From positions 1-16,061 of the forward strand of contig JAITJJ010000230.1 in assembly GCA_031278965.1 (NCBI GenBank): a stretch of 16,061 nt of DNA. Direction: 5' to 3'. Under the pieces are notes generated by a model that did not search any database, had not been told where the DNA came from, and was given only the letters and a program-made list of their open reading frames with translations. A program made the translations under genes and the position numbers. This document shows, piece after piece, positions 7,635-15,879 of this stretch (positions are counted from its first letter, which is position 1; every line of letters begins with the position of its first letter). This DNA is from Deferribacteraceae bacterium (GTDB lineage: Bacteria > Chrysiogenota > Deferribacteres > Deferribacterales > JAISNW01).

Positions 7635-7730
7635 ATGAGAGGCTTATATTCCATAGTTAAACAGCGAAAGCGCAATATCTTGAACGATGTTTCACAGGCG
7701 GTCGACTCTTTTGAGGTGGATAAGGAATGA
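7635..7730 (+). CDS. Possible 31-codon small ORF upstream of hslV
   Basis: An ATG-to-TGA frame encodes a 31-residue basic-then-acidic peptide (begins MRGLYSIVKQRKR, ends SFEVDKE). It has no Shine-Dalgarno site; a TATACT box ends nine bases before the ATG, so it could be translated from a leaderless transcript. It may equally be a chance frame or the worn-down end of a lost gene. No family is recognised. Confidence 0.2.
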   Translation: MRGLYSIVKQRKRNILNDVSQAVDSFEVDKE

Positions 7731-7789
7731 ACTGCCGCCAAACAAGGCTTATACCTTTCTAATGTCCCAATTATATTATGAGGTTTATT

Positions 7790-8329
7790 ATGAAGAGTAA
7801 TAAAGTGCGTTCCACAACAGTTGTTGCCGTTAAAAGAGACGGGAAAACCGCTATGGCGGCGGACGGTCAGGTTACAATGGGCGCCACCGTTGCCAAAGGA
7901 AATGCCAGGAAGGTAAGAAAACTTGCGGGCGGGAAGATCCTTTCCGGGTTTGCAGGCAGCGCCGCCGATGCTTTCGCCCTAATGGAGCGTTTTGAACAAA
8001 AGCTCTCTGAGCATGGTTCAAGCCTTTACAGAGCGGTGGTAGAATTTGCCAAAGATTGGCGCACAGACAGGTATCTCCGCCGTCTTGAAGCCTTGATGAT
8101 CGTGGCGGATAATGAGCATATATTCACCCTTTCCGGTGGCGGAGACGTAATTGAATCAGAGACAGGGGTAGTGGGGATCGGTTCCGGCGGTTCTTACGCA
8201 ACGGCGGCGGCAAAAGCCATGCTTGATGCCACAACTATGTCTGCTAAGGAAATTGCAGAAAAAGCCTTGTCAGTCGCGGCAGATATCTGTATATATACAA
8301 ATCACAATATTATCGTGGAGGAGCTATAA
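7790..8329 (+). CDS. hslV: ATP-dependent protease proteolytic subunit HslV (ClpQ)
   Basis: A 179-residue proteasome-beta-like peptidase that forms the double-hexamer core of the HslUV protease in the cytoplasm. Threonine 9 in STTVVAV is the expected catalytic N-terminal nucleophile after removal of an eight-residue propeptide; relative to it, the conserved Asp (D25) and Lys (K41) fall at the positions of D17 and K33 in E. coli HslV. The glycine before that Asp is replaced by alanine (AADGQVT). The start is set at ATG 7790, six bases after GAGG; an in-frame ATG at 7778 overlaps that site and is less likely. hslU follows after two bases, as is usual. It is the first gene of a long plus-strand operon. 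Confidence 0.95.
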   Translation: MKSNKVRSTTVVAVKRDGKTAMAADGQVTMGATVAKGNARKVRKLAGGKILSGFAGSAADAFALMERFEQKLSEHGSSLYRAVVEFAKDWRTDRYLRRLEALMIVADNEHIFTLSGGGDVIESETGVVGIGSGGSYATAAAKAMLDATTMSAKEIAEKALSVAADICIYTNHNIIVEEL

Positions 8330-8331
8330 CA

Positions 8332-9657
8332 TTGGCATCAAATCTAAGCGAGGCAATAAGCCTAACTCCGTTGGAAACTGTGGCGGAGCTGGACAAATAT
8401 ATAGTCGGCCAGGCGGGGGCAAAAAAAGCGGTGGCAATCTCCCTGCGCAACAGGTGGCGCAGATTGCAGCTGCCGGAAAGCCTTCAAGAGGACGTTACCC
8501 CTAAAAATATCATCATGATCGGCGCTACCGGTGTTGGTAAAACTGAGGTGGCGCGCCGTCTTGCAAAACTGACCAAATCCCCTTTTATTAAGGTGGAGGC
8601 AAGCAAATTCACCGAAGTCGGCTATGTCGGCAGAGATGTGGAATCCATGATTCGTGATCTTATAGAGATTTCCGTATCTATGGTGCGCACTGAAATAAAG
8701 GAAGCGGTTGCGGATACGGTGAAAGATAAGGTAGAGGAGCGGATATTAAGCCTCCTTTTACCCGGCGGGGAAGAACGGCCTCAAACTATGGAAAAATTGC
8801 GGGTATCCCTTAGAAAAGGGAAGCTGGATGACCGGGAGGTGGAACTTCAGGTGGAGGATTCAGGTCCGCAAATAGAGGTTTTTTCCAACATGGGGCTTGA
8901 AGAGATGGGGCTTAACCTTCAGGATGCTATGAAAAACTTCTTTCCTGGAAAGAAAAAGACCAAAAAGCTGACTATAAAAGAGGCGCGCCCCATAATAGAA
9001 CAGCAGGAAACCGCCAAACACGTGGATATTGATGAAGTGCGCTCCATAGCTTTAAAGAGAGCGGAGCAATCGGGGATCATATTCCTTGACGAAATAGACA
9101 AGATATGCCGCAGCGATAAATCAAATTGGGGCGGGGACGTGTCCAGAGAAGGGGTTCAGCGGGATCTCCTCCCGATAGTGGAAGGTTCTACAGTTATTAC
9201 AAAATATGGTATGGTCAAAACGGATCATATCCTTTTTATAGCTGCCGGGGCATTTTCAGCAGTTAAGCCTTCCGATCTCCTCCCGGAGCTTCAGGGGCGT
9301 TTTCCCATAAGAGTAGAGCTTGACAACCTTACAAAAGAGGATTTTATAAGAATCCTTCAGGAACCTAAGAATTCGCTTACAAAGCAGTATAGAGCGCTCC
9401 TTGAGCAAGACGGGGTTGACATCTCCTTCACTCCGGATGGGGTGGACGCCATTGCGCAGATTGCCTACGAAATGAATGAAAATGTGGAAAATATCGGGGC
9501 AAGACGGCTACACACCCTTCTTGAAAAAGTTTTGGAGCAGATTTCCTTTGACGCTCCGGAGAATGTGGAGGGAGTGATTGAAGTAAACAGAGCCTATGTT
9601 TACTCTAAGCTGGATCAGATCGTAAAAAACAAGGATCTGAGCAGCTATATCCTTTAG
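8332..9657 (+). CDS. hslU: ATP-dependent protease ATPase subunit HslU (ClpY)
   Basis: A 441-residue AAA+ unfoldase that recognises, unfolds and feeds substrates into HslV. Visible: Walker A GATGVGKT (64-71), the pore loop GYVG (97-100) that grips substrate, the charged variable I-domain (about 110-235), Walker B IIFLDEID with D253/E254, the VQRDLLPIVEG segment, the GRFPIRVEL sensor region and the C-terminal tail DLSSYIL that docks into HslV. Length is normal. The start codon is TTG; GGAGG lies ten bases upstream inside the end of hslV, and no nearer ATG or GTG would keep the N-terminal TPLETVAELDKYIVGQ block. Translation is probably coupled to hslV. Confidence 0.97.
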   Translation: MASNLSEAISLTPLETVAELDKYIVGQAGAKKAVAISLRNRWRRLQLPESLQEDVTPKNIIMIGATGVGKTEVARRLAKLTKSPFIKVEASKFTEVGYVGRDVESMIRDLIEISVSMVRTEIKEAVADTVKDKVEERILSLLLPGGEERPQTMEKLRVSLRKGKLDDREVELQVEDSGPQIEVFSNMGLEEMGLNLQDAMKNFFPGKKKTKKLTIKEARPIIEQQETAKHVDIDEVRSIALKRAEQSGIIFLDEIDKICRSDKSNWGGDVSREGVQRDLLPIVEGSTVITKYGMVKTDHILFIAAGAFSAVKPSDLLPELQGRFPIRVELDNLTKEDFIRILQEPKNSLTKQYRALLEQDGVDISFTPDGVDAIAQIAYEMNENVENIGARRLHTLLEKVLEQISFDAPENVEGVIEVNRAYVYSKLDQIVKNKDLSSYIL

Positions 9658-9667
9658 GGGAAAGGTT

Positions 9668-11269
9668 ATGAAGCTAAGAAAAGCACTCTTTTTTCTCTTT
9701 TTAATGGTTTCCCCCGCCTTTGCGGATACAGGGACGGAAGATGTTTTCCTAGCTGCGGAAGAATGGGCGGCGGATCTGAAAGGGATTGTAGTCGCCGTTG
9801 ACGGCAATACCGTATCCATAGATATAGGGGCTGATAAAAAGCCGGCGGTTGGTTTGGTTTTTGACCTCATGCAAGGCAGTGAAGATATAATCCACCCTGT
9901 CACCGGTATAGTCTTGGGGAAAAAACAGAAAAAAGGCGGAACTCTCACCCTTACAAAAGTTTTTGAGCTATATTCCGATACAAAGTTCAGCGGTGAAACT
10001 CCGCCGAATATAGGGGATTCTGTAGTGCTTCCTCTCCCGCTCCCTGTTTCGCTCTCCCTTTCAGGGCTTTCCGATGCGGAAGAAGCAGTGTTAAAGAACC
10101 TTCTGTCGGCAAGTCAAGTTTTGAAAGAAGAGAAGAAAGGAAAGGGCGTAAACACCTTTAAAATCAGCCGGATTGAGGATAACCTTGTTTATTCTCTGGA
10201 AGCTGGGAGCGCCGTTCTCTTTTCCGGCAATATGCAGACTGTTCAATACGCTTTTGTTTTGGAAACCCTGTACCGCAAGACCTTAAGCGGGGGACGTTTT
10301 CACTCTATAGCCTATGGAAAAGTTACGGATGAAGAAAAAAAATATGTGGTGGGTATCACCGATGACGAGATATATCTCTTGGAACCGGATAATTTTACGA
10401 CGGTTAAAGAGATTGATGATGGTTTCTCCAAACTTTTAACGGTAGAGGTGGCTGACCTGGACAGAGACGGGATTTCGGAGATATTTGTAACACAGCTTTA
10501 CAGAAGCCGCGAAATTCGTTCTCTGATATATAGATATAGAGACGGAGCTTTTGAGAAAGCGGACGAAAACCTTCCTTGGCTCTTTAGGAGCGTTAATATC
10601 GGCGGGGAGAGGCATTTATATGTGCAGAAAATCGCCTCAAACGGCGACTATGCGGGGGAGATATATGAATTCTTTTACGATGAGGGAGAATATCAACCTG
10701 GAGAACCCTTGGCGGGCACTCTCGGCAAACGCCTCTTTGGTTTTTCCATCCTTAAACAGGAGGATGATATTTTTATCAATGTCGCCAAAGGTTCCAAGCT
10801 CTCCTTCTCCACATTCAAAGGGGTGGAATATAGCGTTCCAGGATATTTTGGCGATACGTTTTTAACCCTTACCGTCTCTTCGTCCACCCCTTCGTCATCC
10901 CCTATTCCTACGGCGAACGGCGCTTCCGCCCAAGCAAAATTGGAAAAAACCATATATGTGGTTCCCAGAATTGAGGTTCTCAATGGAGAGCTATTTATTA
11001 TAGCCAGAAACGAGCTTTACACGCGGGCTTTGGTAAATACCCTTGTATTTTCAGACTCATACTTAGAGATATACAGTTACAGAAACGGGATCATGAGGAA
11101 AAAAGCCGCATCCCCCAACGGGATTGATCCGGTGATAACAGATATATACGCCTATGAGGAGAACGGCGAAAAGTATCTGCTAGCTTTGATCAGCAATAAC
11201 CCCATGGCTTTCCGTTTCGGCGAGAGCAGCATTGTAAAGATAAAGATAGCGCCTCAAAAGACGGACTGA
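9668..11269 (+). CDS. Exported protein with FG-GAP-like repeat, function unknown
   Basis: A 533-residue protein with a clear signal peptide (KLRK, hydrophobic core, cleavage probably after AFA at 17-19), so it is periplasmic or surface-located. Residues 37-125 form a beta-rich domain with KGIVVAVDGNTVSIDIG and HPVTGIVLG, reminiscent of the C-terminal domain of FlgT and of similar exported proteins. Residues 210-500 look like repeated beta blades; one contains VADLDRDGISEIFV (261-274), a DxDxDG calcium-binding loop as in FG-GAP/VCBS propellers. A low-complexity Ser/Thr/Pro stretch (about 405-425) separates the last blades. The ATG has AGGGGAAAGG just upstream and follows hslU after ten bases. 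I do not recognise a named family. Its place between protease and acetate kinase genes does not suggest a role. Confidence 0.85.
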   Translation: MKLRKALFFLFLMVSPAFADTGTEDVFLAAEEWAADLKGIVVAVDGNTVSIDIGADKKPAVGLVFDLMQGSEDIIHPVTGIVLGKKQKKGGTLTLTKVFELYSDTKFSGETPPNIGDSVVLPLPLPVSLSLSGLSDAEEAVLKNLLSASQVLKEEKKGKGVNTFKISRIEDNLVYSLEAGSAVLFSGNMQTVQYAFVLETLYRKTLSGGRFHSIAYGKVTDEEKKYVVGITDDEIYLLEPDNFTTVKEIDDGFSKLLTVEVADLDRDGISEIFVTQLYRSREIRSLIYRYRDGAFEKADENLPWLFRSVNIGGERHLYVQKIASNGDYAGEIYEFFYDEGEYQPGEPLAGTLGKRLFGFSILKQEDDIFINVAKGSKLSFSTFKGVEYSVPGYFGDTFLTLTVSSSTPSSSPIPTANGASAQAKLEKTIYVVPRIEVLNGELFIIARNELYTRALVNTLVFSDSYLEIYSYRNGIMRKKAASPNGIDPVITDIYAYEENGEKYLLALISNNPMAFRFGESSIVKIKIAPQKTD

Positions 11270-11272
11270 TTT

Positions 11273-12490
11273 ATGAAGATTCTTGCCCTTAACTGCGGTA
11301 GCTCTTCCATAAAGTATCTCCTTTATGATTGGGAACTGAAAAAAAATATTGTAAAAGGTATGGTGGAACGCATCGGAACAAACTCGTCTTCCATATCATG
11401 CACGACAGATACAATTCATATCACAAAAGAACTCCCCATAGAGGATTATCAATATGCCCTTCAACTAATCCTCGATCTATTCACTTCCCATGCGATAATA
11501 TCTGCGGTGGCGCACCGTGTGGTGCACGGCGGCGAATATTTTTCCAAAAGCGTTCTCATAGATGACGAAGTGATAAACGCGGTAAAAGAGCTTTCTGTGC
11601 TTGCCCCTTTGCACAACCCTCCGAATCTGGAGGGGATAAAAGCGGCAAAGCGAATCCTCCCCGATATTCCCCACGTTGCAATCTTCGATACTGCTTTTCA
11701 TCAGACTATGCCCAAAAGCGCGTACATGTATGCGGTTCCTATAGAGTGGTATGCAAAACATAAGATACGCCGCTACGGTTTTCACGGAACAAGCCACCTC
11801 TATCTTTCAAAACGCGCTGCAAAGATGCTTAAAAAACCTGCTTCAGAGTGTAACCTCATCACTCTTCACATGGGCAACGGGGTTAGCGTTACGGCGATAA
11901 AAAACGGTATGAGCGTGGATACTTCTATGGGATTAACCCCTCTTGAGGGAGTGGTTATGGGCAGCCGCGCTGGGGATATTGATCCGTCAATCCCGCTTCA
12001 TATGCAGAATATAATAGGGCTAACGCCGGATGAGATGTATATGTTTTTAAACCGCAAGTCAGGAGTATACGGGATATGCGGTTACCTTGACATGCGGGAT
12101 GTAATGGCGGCGGCTAACCGTGGCGACGAGTTATGCGAGCTTGCCATTGAGATTAAAAGCTACCGTCTGCGGCAGTATATAGGAAAATACCTTGTGACGC
12201 TGGGAAGGCTTGACGCCATAGTCTTTACCGCGGGGGTGGGCGAAAACTCCCCGCTTATGAGACGGCGGGTTTTGGAAGGGTTGGAAAATTTCGGCATTAT
12301 TATGGACAGAAAAAAGAACGAGGCTACCTTTTCAGGGACGGGAGAGACAGATTTAAGCGCTGAAAACTCCATAGTAAGGATATTGATGATCCCCACCAAC
12401 GAGGAGCAGGTTTTAATAGAAGATACCGTTGGCGTGCTGAACGGGAATTATTCGGATCACATGAGCTATGGCTATACTTTCGGGGGGTGA
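11273..12490 (+). CDS. ackA: Acetate kinase
   Basis: A 405-residue acetate kinase that interconverts acetyl phosphate plus ADP with acetate plus ATP (cytoplasm). It carries the N-terminal signature ALNCGSSSIKY with Asn7, VVHGGE after Arg82, FDTAFHQTMP with Asp139, YGFHGTSH with His171, MGSRAGDIDP with Arg232, TAGVGENS and the late TNEE with Glu377. These match, at a constant offset for the first four, the catalytic Arg, Asp, His and Arg of the Methanosarcina enzyme. The gene starts three bases after the exported-protein gene with no strong ribosome binding site, so it probably depends on translational coupling. The usual partner phosphotransacetylase is not in the window. A butyrate or propionate kinase is less likely given the motif set and length. 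Confidence 0.95.
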   Translation: MKILALNCGSSSIKYLLYDWELKKNIVKGMVERIGTNSSSISCTTDTIHITKELPIEDYQYALQLILDLFTSHAIISAVAHRVVHGGEYFSKSVLIDDEVINAVKELSVLAPLHNPPNLEGIKAAKRILPDIPHVAIFDTAFHQTMPKSAYMYAVPIEWYAKHKIRRYGFHGTSHLYLSKRAAKMLKKPASECNLITLHMGNGVSVTAIKNGMSVDTSMGLTPLEGVVMGSRAGDIDPSIPLHMQNIIGLTPDEMYMFLNRKSGVYGICGYLDMRDVMAAANRGDELCELAIEIKSYRLRQYIGKYLVTLGRLDAIVFTAGVGENSPLMRRRVLEGLENFGIIMDRKKNEATFSGTGETDLSAENSIVRILMIPTNEEQVLIEDTVGVLNGNYSDHMSYGYTFGG

Positions 12491-12500
12491 CACGTTTAAA

Positions 12501-12935
12501 GTGGCTGTATTCGGCTTTATGAAATACTTGGTTATATTTTTCCTGTTAGCAACCGCTTCAAAGGCGTTCTCCTCTTCGGAAGAGAGCATTGTGGTTGGGC
12601 ATTGCTCTATAAATGCCATAATTATGCAAACCAAACAGGAACAGGCGAGGGGGCTTTTGGGATATACTGAGCGCTCTTTCCCTTACGGCGGGATGCTCTT
12701 TAAACTGGGCGGGAGAGATAAAAAAGTGTTCCATACTATGGGGATGGATATGACCATCCGCATTATGGGAGTTATGCAGACCTCACAGGGCAATTACCGC
12801 GTGATAGGAGATATAATAAAAGCACCTCCGGGTTTGCAGCAGATAGTTATAGACGCTCCTGACGTTTTTGAAATACCGGAAGGGAAATATCAGCTTAATT
12901 TTAAGCGATGCCTTGGTGCAACTGAAGCCAAATGA
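12501..12935 (+). CDS. Exported DUF192 (COG1430) family protein
   Basis: A small DUF192-family protein with an N-terminal signal peptide (MKYLVIFFLLATASKAFS). DUF192 proteins are compact beta-rich periplasmic or membrane-linked proteins of unsettled function. The conserved course is visible: QTKQEQARGLLGYTERS, GMLFKL, FHTMGMDMTIRIMGV, then YRVIGDIIKAPPG and EIPEGKYQL near the end. The start is uncertain. GTG at 12501 has GGGGGTGA ten bases upstream (144 residues); ATG at 12519 gives a tidier signal peptide but no ribosome binding site; a start at 12468 would overlap ackA and is unlikely. The stop overlaps the pgeF start as ATGA, so the genes are coupled. Confidence 0.82.
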   Translation: MAVFGFMKYLVIFFLLATASKAFSSSEESIVVGHCSINAIIMQTKQEQARGLLGYTERSFPYGGMLFKLGGRDKKVFHTMGMDMTIRIMGVMQTSQGNYRVIGDIIKAPPGLQQIVIDAPDVFEIPEGKYQLNFKRCLGATEAK

Positions 12936-13636
12936 GCTTTATAATACCCTCCGGCACACCTCCCGAAATAACAATTGTTCTCACCACCGCCCGTGACGGT
13001 CTTGATTTCAGCCGCTCGCCGGAAAATAATCATGCCGCTGCCTACGGGGTTGTTAAAAATAAATTTGGGGTTGATGTAATCACTTTGAAACAGATGCACT
13101 CAGCGCTGATAAGGGAGGTAAGCCTGCAAACCGCCGCACAAGTGCAAGACAGCGTTGCGGACGGGCTTTTTACAACTGAAACGGGGATTGCCATAGGCAT
13201 CCTCACGGCGGACTGTTACCCGGTCTTTTTAGTTGGAGAAAGGGGAGTATGCGCCCTTCACTGCGGTTGGCGGGGAACCGTTTCGGGGATAGTAAATAAG
13301 AGTGCGGCTTTTTTTGATAAAGTTGGAGATATGCCAAAATATGCCTATATAGGCTACGGTATATCAAACGGGGAATTTATTGTTCAGCAAGATTTTATAG
13401 GGCGGCTTTCCGAAAAAGACTTGGCTTATCTCTCTCAAATGTCGACTGACTGCGGAGAAGCGAGATATAACTTTGATCTTTTGGGGAAGATATGTGCGGA
13501 CATATCCGCTCTAGGGGTTCAAAATATAGTTTCTTTAGGGCGCTGCACAGTTAAAGACACAAATTTTTACTCCCACCGCAGGGATAAAACGCAAAAACGG
13601 ATGCTCTCCTTTATTTTTAAGGGGAAGTCGCTATGA
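12932..13636 (+). CDS. pgeF: Peptidoglycan editing factor PgeF (laccase-domain, YfiH family)
   Basis: A 234-residue YfiH-family protein. In E. coli the homologue removes wrongly built peptidoglycan precursors carrying L-serine in place of L-alanine; other members were reported as laccases or purine nucleoside phosphorylases. The metal-site residues are present: H56 in KQMHSALI, C95 in LTADCYPV and H110 in CALHCGWRG. The C-terminal GRCTV with FYSHRRDK is also conserved. Length is normal. ATGA overlaps at both ends join it to the DUF192 gene and to yggS, so all three are translated from one message. Biochemical activity of this copy is inferred from the family. Confidence 0.92.
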   Translation: MSFIIPSGTPPEITIVLTTARDGLDFSRSPENNHAAAYGVVKNKFGVDVITLKQMHSALIREVSLQTAAQVQDSVADGLFTTETGIAIGILTADCYPVFLVGERGVCALHCGWRGTVSGIVNKSAAFFDKVGDMPKYAYIGYGISNGEFIVQQDFIGRLSEKDLAYLSQMSTDCGEARYNFDLLGKICADISALGVQNIVSLGRCTVKDTNFYSHRRDKTQKRMLSFIFKGKSL

Positions 13637-14274
13637 CTTTTACCGAGCTTAAAGAGCGGATTGATAATTCAGCCCGCAAAAGGGGGGCAAAAGGGGAAGA
13701 TATCTCCATAGTAACAGTATCCAAAGGACGGAGTGTTGAAGCTATGCTTAAACTTGCGGAGGAAGGGGCGGAGATCTTTGGCGAAAGCCGTTTGCAGGAA
13801 GCACTCCTTAAAATTCCCCGCTTTCCCGCTCAAAACTTTCATTTTATAGGGAGATTGCAATCCAACAAGATAAAAGAGGCGGTAAAACATTTTGAGATGA
13901 TCCAATCTGTGGACAACCTTGATGCGGCGCAGCTTATCAATAGCTCTGCAAACCGGTTCGGCAAAATTCAAAAAGTGATGATACAGGTAAATATTTCGGG
14001 GGAAAAGCAAAAGGGGGGAATCCTAAAAGAATATCTTTCAGATTTATATAAAAGTGTAGTAAAATTACCTAACATATCTCTTGAGGGGCTTATGATGATT
14101 CCTCCGTATTTTGACGATCCGGAGGAGAACCGTCTCCTTTTCAGGGAGATGTTTAAGATATATAAAAGTTACACCCTCCCCTACCTTTCTATGGGAATGA
14201 GCGGCGACTTTGAAAGTGCCGTTGAGGAAGGGGCGAATATGGTGAGGGTGGGGAGTGCTCTTTTTGAGAATTGA
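13633..14274 (+). CDS. yggS: Pyridoxal phosphate homeostasis protein, YggS/PROSC family
   Basis: A 213-residue single-domain PLP-binding barrel protein that controls the level and delivery of pyridoxal 5'-phosphate. Lys31 in IVTVSKGRS is the expected PLP Schiff-base residue. Further family blocks are FGESRLQEA, FHFIGRLQSNKIKEAV, SVDNLDAA, LEGLMMIPPY, the phosphate-binding LSMGMSGDFESAVEEGANMVRVGSALF. The usual GENYVQE is altered to GESRLQE. The protein is a little shorter than the 230-residue norm. It overlaps pgeF by ATGA and precedes yggT by 18 bases, the common pgeF-yggS-yggT order. Confidence 0.94.
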   Translation: MTFTELKERIDNSARKRGAKGEDISIVTVSKGRSVEAMLKLAEEGAEIFGESRLQEALLKIPRFPAQNFHFIGRLQSNKIKEAVKHFEMIQSVDNLDAAQLINSSANRFGKIQKVMIQVNISGEKQKGGILKEYLSDLYKSVVKLPNISLEGLMMIPPYFDDPEENRLLFREMFKIYKSYTLPYLSMGMSGDFESAVEEGANMVRVGSALFEN

Positions 14275-14292
14275 TATATTTACGGAGGTTTT

Positions 14293-15090
14293 GTGGATTT
14301 AATATTAATCCTGATAAAATTTTATTCAATAGTGCTGTTATTCCGCTATGTTATGACAACTCAAGAGCTTGCTTTCAACTCCCTGGGGAGGGGGATCGCC
14401 GCGCTCACTAACCCGCTCTTTAAGCCGCTGAAAGTACCTAAGAGTTCGGAAGGCATCCTTATCCCCCTTTCCATAGCCGCACTATTCTTTCTGTATGGAC
14501 TTTTCCTGTCGCTTGCAAGAGGTGTTTCCCTCTTAGCCGCCCTTGCCGTTGCAGTTCAGGAACTGGCTAACTTTCTCACCCTCTTTTTTATTGTTTGCGT
14601 GATATTGGGGAGCATCACATCCCCTTCATTCGGGGGGCTGCCTCTGTATATATTCCGCTTGGGAAAGCTATGGGTGAAGCCGGTGCAAAATTTCACAAAG
14701 ATCAGAACCAATAATGCGGTATTCCCTGCCCTTGTCCTTATAATACTTTTAGACGCTCTGATATGGGGCGCTGCCGTTTTCTTTGATCCCTTCACCCCGG
14801 ATAATATGAGTATAAGAACGTTGATATTGCAAAACTTTGGCATAAATATCCTTGTAACGCTCCTGCATTATCTGATCTTTCTCATCATTGCAAGGGCTCT
14901 CCTGTCATGGTTTAATCCAGATCCGAGAAATACTTTGGTGCAGCTTATCTATTATGTCACAGAGCCGGTACTCTCTCCCTTGCGACGCATCATCCCCCCG
15001 CTTGGTATGTTAGACCTGTCGGCATTTATAACCATAATAGTTTTAGGGATAGCCGCACAGATACTAACGAAGTTGTTCTTAATACTGTAG
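14293..15090 (+). CDS. yggT: YggT family integral membrane protein
   Basis: A 265-residue, strongly hydrophobic inner-membrane protein with about six predicted helices. The C-terminal half holds a textbook YggT block: SWFNPDPRN (205-213), PVLSPLRRIIPP (225-236) and MLDLSAFITIIVL. The N-terminal half looks like a diverged second copy (RYVMTTQELAF, NPLFKPLKVP). The function is not firmly known; family members have been tied to cell shape, division or osmotic tolerance and sit beside yggS in many bacteria. The start is GTG, four bases after GGAGG. At 265 residues it is longer than the 188-residue E. coli protein because the middle segment is extended. Confidence 0.86.
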   Translation: MDLILILIKFYSIVLLFRYVMTTQELAFNSLGRGIAALTNPLFKPLKVPKSSEGILIPLSIAALFFLYGLFLSLARGVSLLAALAVAVQELANFLTLFFIVCVILGSITSPSFGGLPLYIFRLGKLWVKPVQNFTKIRTNNAVFPALVLIILLDALIWGAAVFFDPFTPDNMSIRTLILQNFGINILVTLLHYLIFLIIARALLSWFNPDPRNTLVQLIYYVTEPVLSPLRRIIPPLGMLDLSAFITIIVLGIAAQILTKLFLIL

Positions 15091-15095
15091 CAAAC

Positions 15096-15740
15096 ATGCG
15101 GGAAGCTCCCCAAAGAACAGTTTCAGCGATAATCCCAGCGGCAGGTAGCGGCAAACGCTATGGCGGCAAAAAGCAGTTTGTCCTGATTGACGGAATACCT
15201 GTATTAAAGATCACCTTAAACGCTCTTAGAAACGCGTATCCGTTTAACGAATATATAATCGGCATTGCGGATGAAGACAGGGCTTTTATAGAAGCCCTTG
15301 ATCTGGGTTCTGACGTTATCTTTTCCCCCGGCGGTCCAAACCGGGCGGCAACAGTTATAAATGCTTTAAAGCGCTCAAAGTGTGATTTTGTGGCAGTGCA
15401 CGATGCGGTGCGGCCATTTGTTTCCGCAGAGACGGTAAAAAAGTGTGTCTATAAAGCCTTCAGCGACGGAGCTGCCATATGCGGGCTTTTTGCTGTGGAT
15501 ACAGTAAAACTTGTTAAAGATGCTGGAGTGGTTTCCACCGTTGAGAGAGATGCCGTCTTTCTGGCGCACACCCCGCAGGTGTTTGAGAGGGAGAAACTTT
15601 TAAAAGCCTTAAACTTTGCTGTTGAAAGCGGGCAAACTATAACCGACGAGGCTTCCGCCTATGAATTTGCTGGATATTCCGTGAGTATAACTTTAAGCGA
15701 TAAAAAAAATATCAAGATAACCTATTCGGAAGATATATAG
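15096..15740 (+). CDS. ispD: 2-C-methyl-D-erythritol 4-phosphate cytidylyltransferase, shortened C-terminus
   Basis: A 214-residue IspD, which joins CTP and methylerythritol phosphate in the MEP route to isoprenoids (cytoplasm). Conserved blocks are IIPAAGSGKRYGGKKQF (12-28) for CTP binding, AVHDAVRPFV (100-109), AHTPQVF (157-163), TDEASAYE (183-190) and NIKITYSED (205-213). The protein stops directly after that last block, where IspD normally has a further helix of some 12 to 20 residues; E. coli IspD has 236. The stop coincides with the edge of the repeat that follows. The catalytic core is complete, so the enzyme may still work. ispF, often adjacent or fused, is not here. The ATG lies five bases after yggT without a clear ribosome binding site, so coupling is likely. 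Confidence 0.92.
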   Translation: MREAPQRTVSAIIPAAGSGKRYGGKKQFVLIDGIPVLKITLNALRNAYPFNEYIIGIADEDRAFIEALDLGSDVIFSPGGPNRAATVINALKRSKCDFVAVHDAVRPFVSAETVKKCVYKAFSDGAAICGLFAVDTVKLVKDAGVVSTVERDAVFLAHTPQVFEREKLLKALNFAVESGQTITDEASAYEFAGYSVSITLSDKKNIKITYSEDI

Positions 15741-15879
15741 GCATATCGGACAGTCTTACTCTCTTCTTGAGAGTAGCGGCGTCCCGTAAGGGCGGGGGAG
15801 AGGTTTATGGAATTCGTCGTCACACTCAACAATAACGCCTTTTTGTGTTTACGCAAAAAAGGCATCTTCTCCAGCAGAG
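15741..15879 (-). repeat. Dispersed hairpin repeat, copy 2 (inverted relative to copy 1)
   Basis: This copy matches the element at 7466-7562 in the opposite orientation, with a TTTTTGCGTAAACACAAAAA core (minus strand, around 15841-15860) inside a stem GCCTTTTTGTG / CGCAAAAAAGGC that has one bulged A (15837-15863). The blocks CTCTGC, TGAGTGTGA, GAATTC, AAGACTG and ATATGC follow in the same order as in copy 1. It is about 40 bases longer because of inserts, among them a TACTCTC/GAGAGTA hairpin (15757-15775). It begins one base after the ispD stop. No T tract follows the hairpins, so they are not standard terminators. Confidence 0.6.
15783..15793 (+). repeat. CCCGTAAGGGC mini-hairpin, first copy
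   Basis: CCC and GGG can pair around a GTAA tetraloop of the GNRA type. The same 11 bases recur at 16007-16017, in a tail region otherwise free of clear genes. Confidence 0.5.

Noticed and set aside
15741..15780. A shifted frame after ispD reading HIGQSYSLL, loosely like the IspF start (IGQGYDVH)
   Set aside because: The bases belong to the repeat shared with 7466-7562, so the likeness to IspF is most likely chance.
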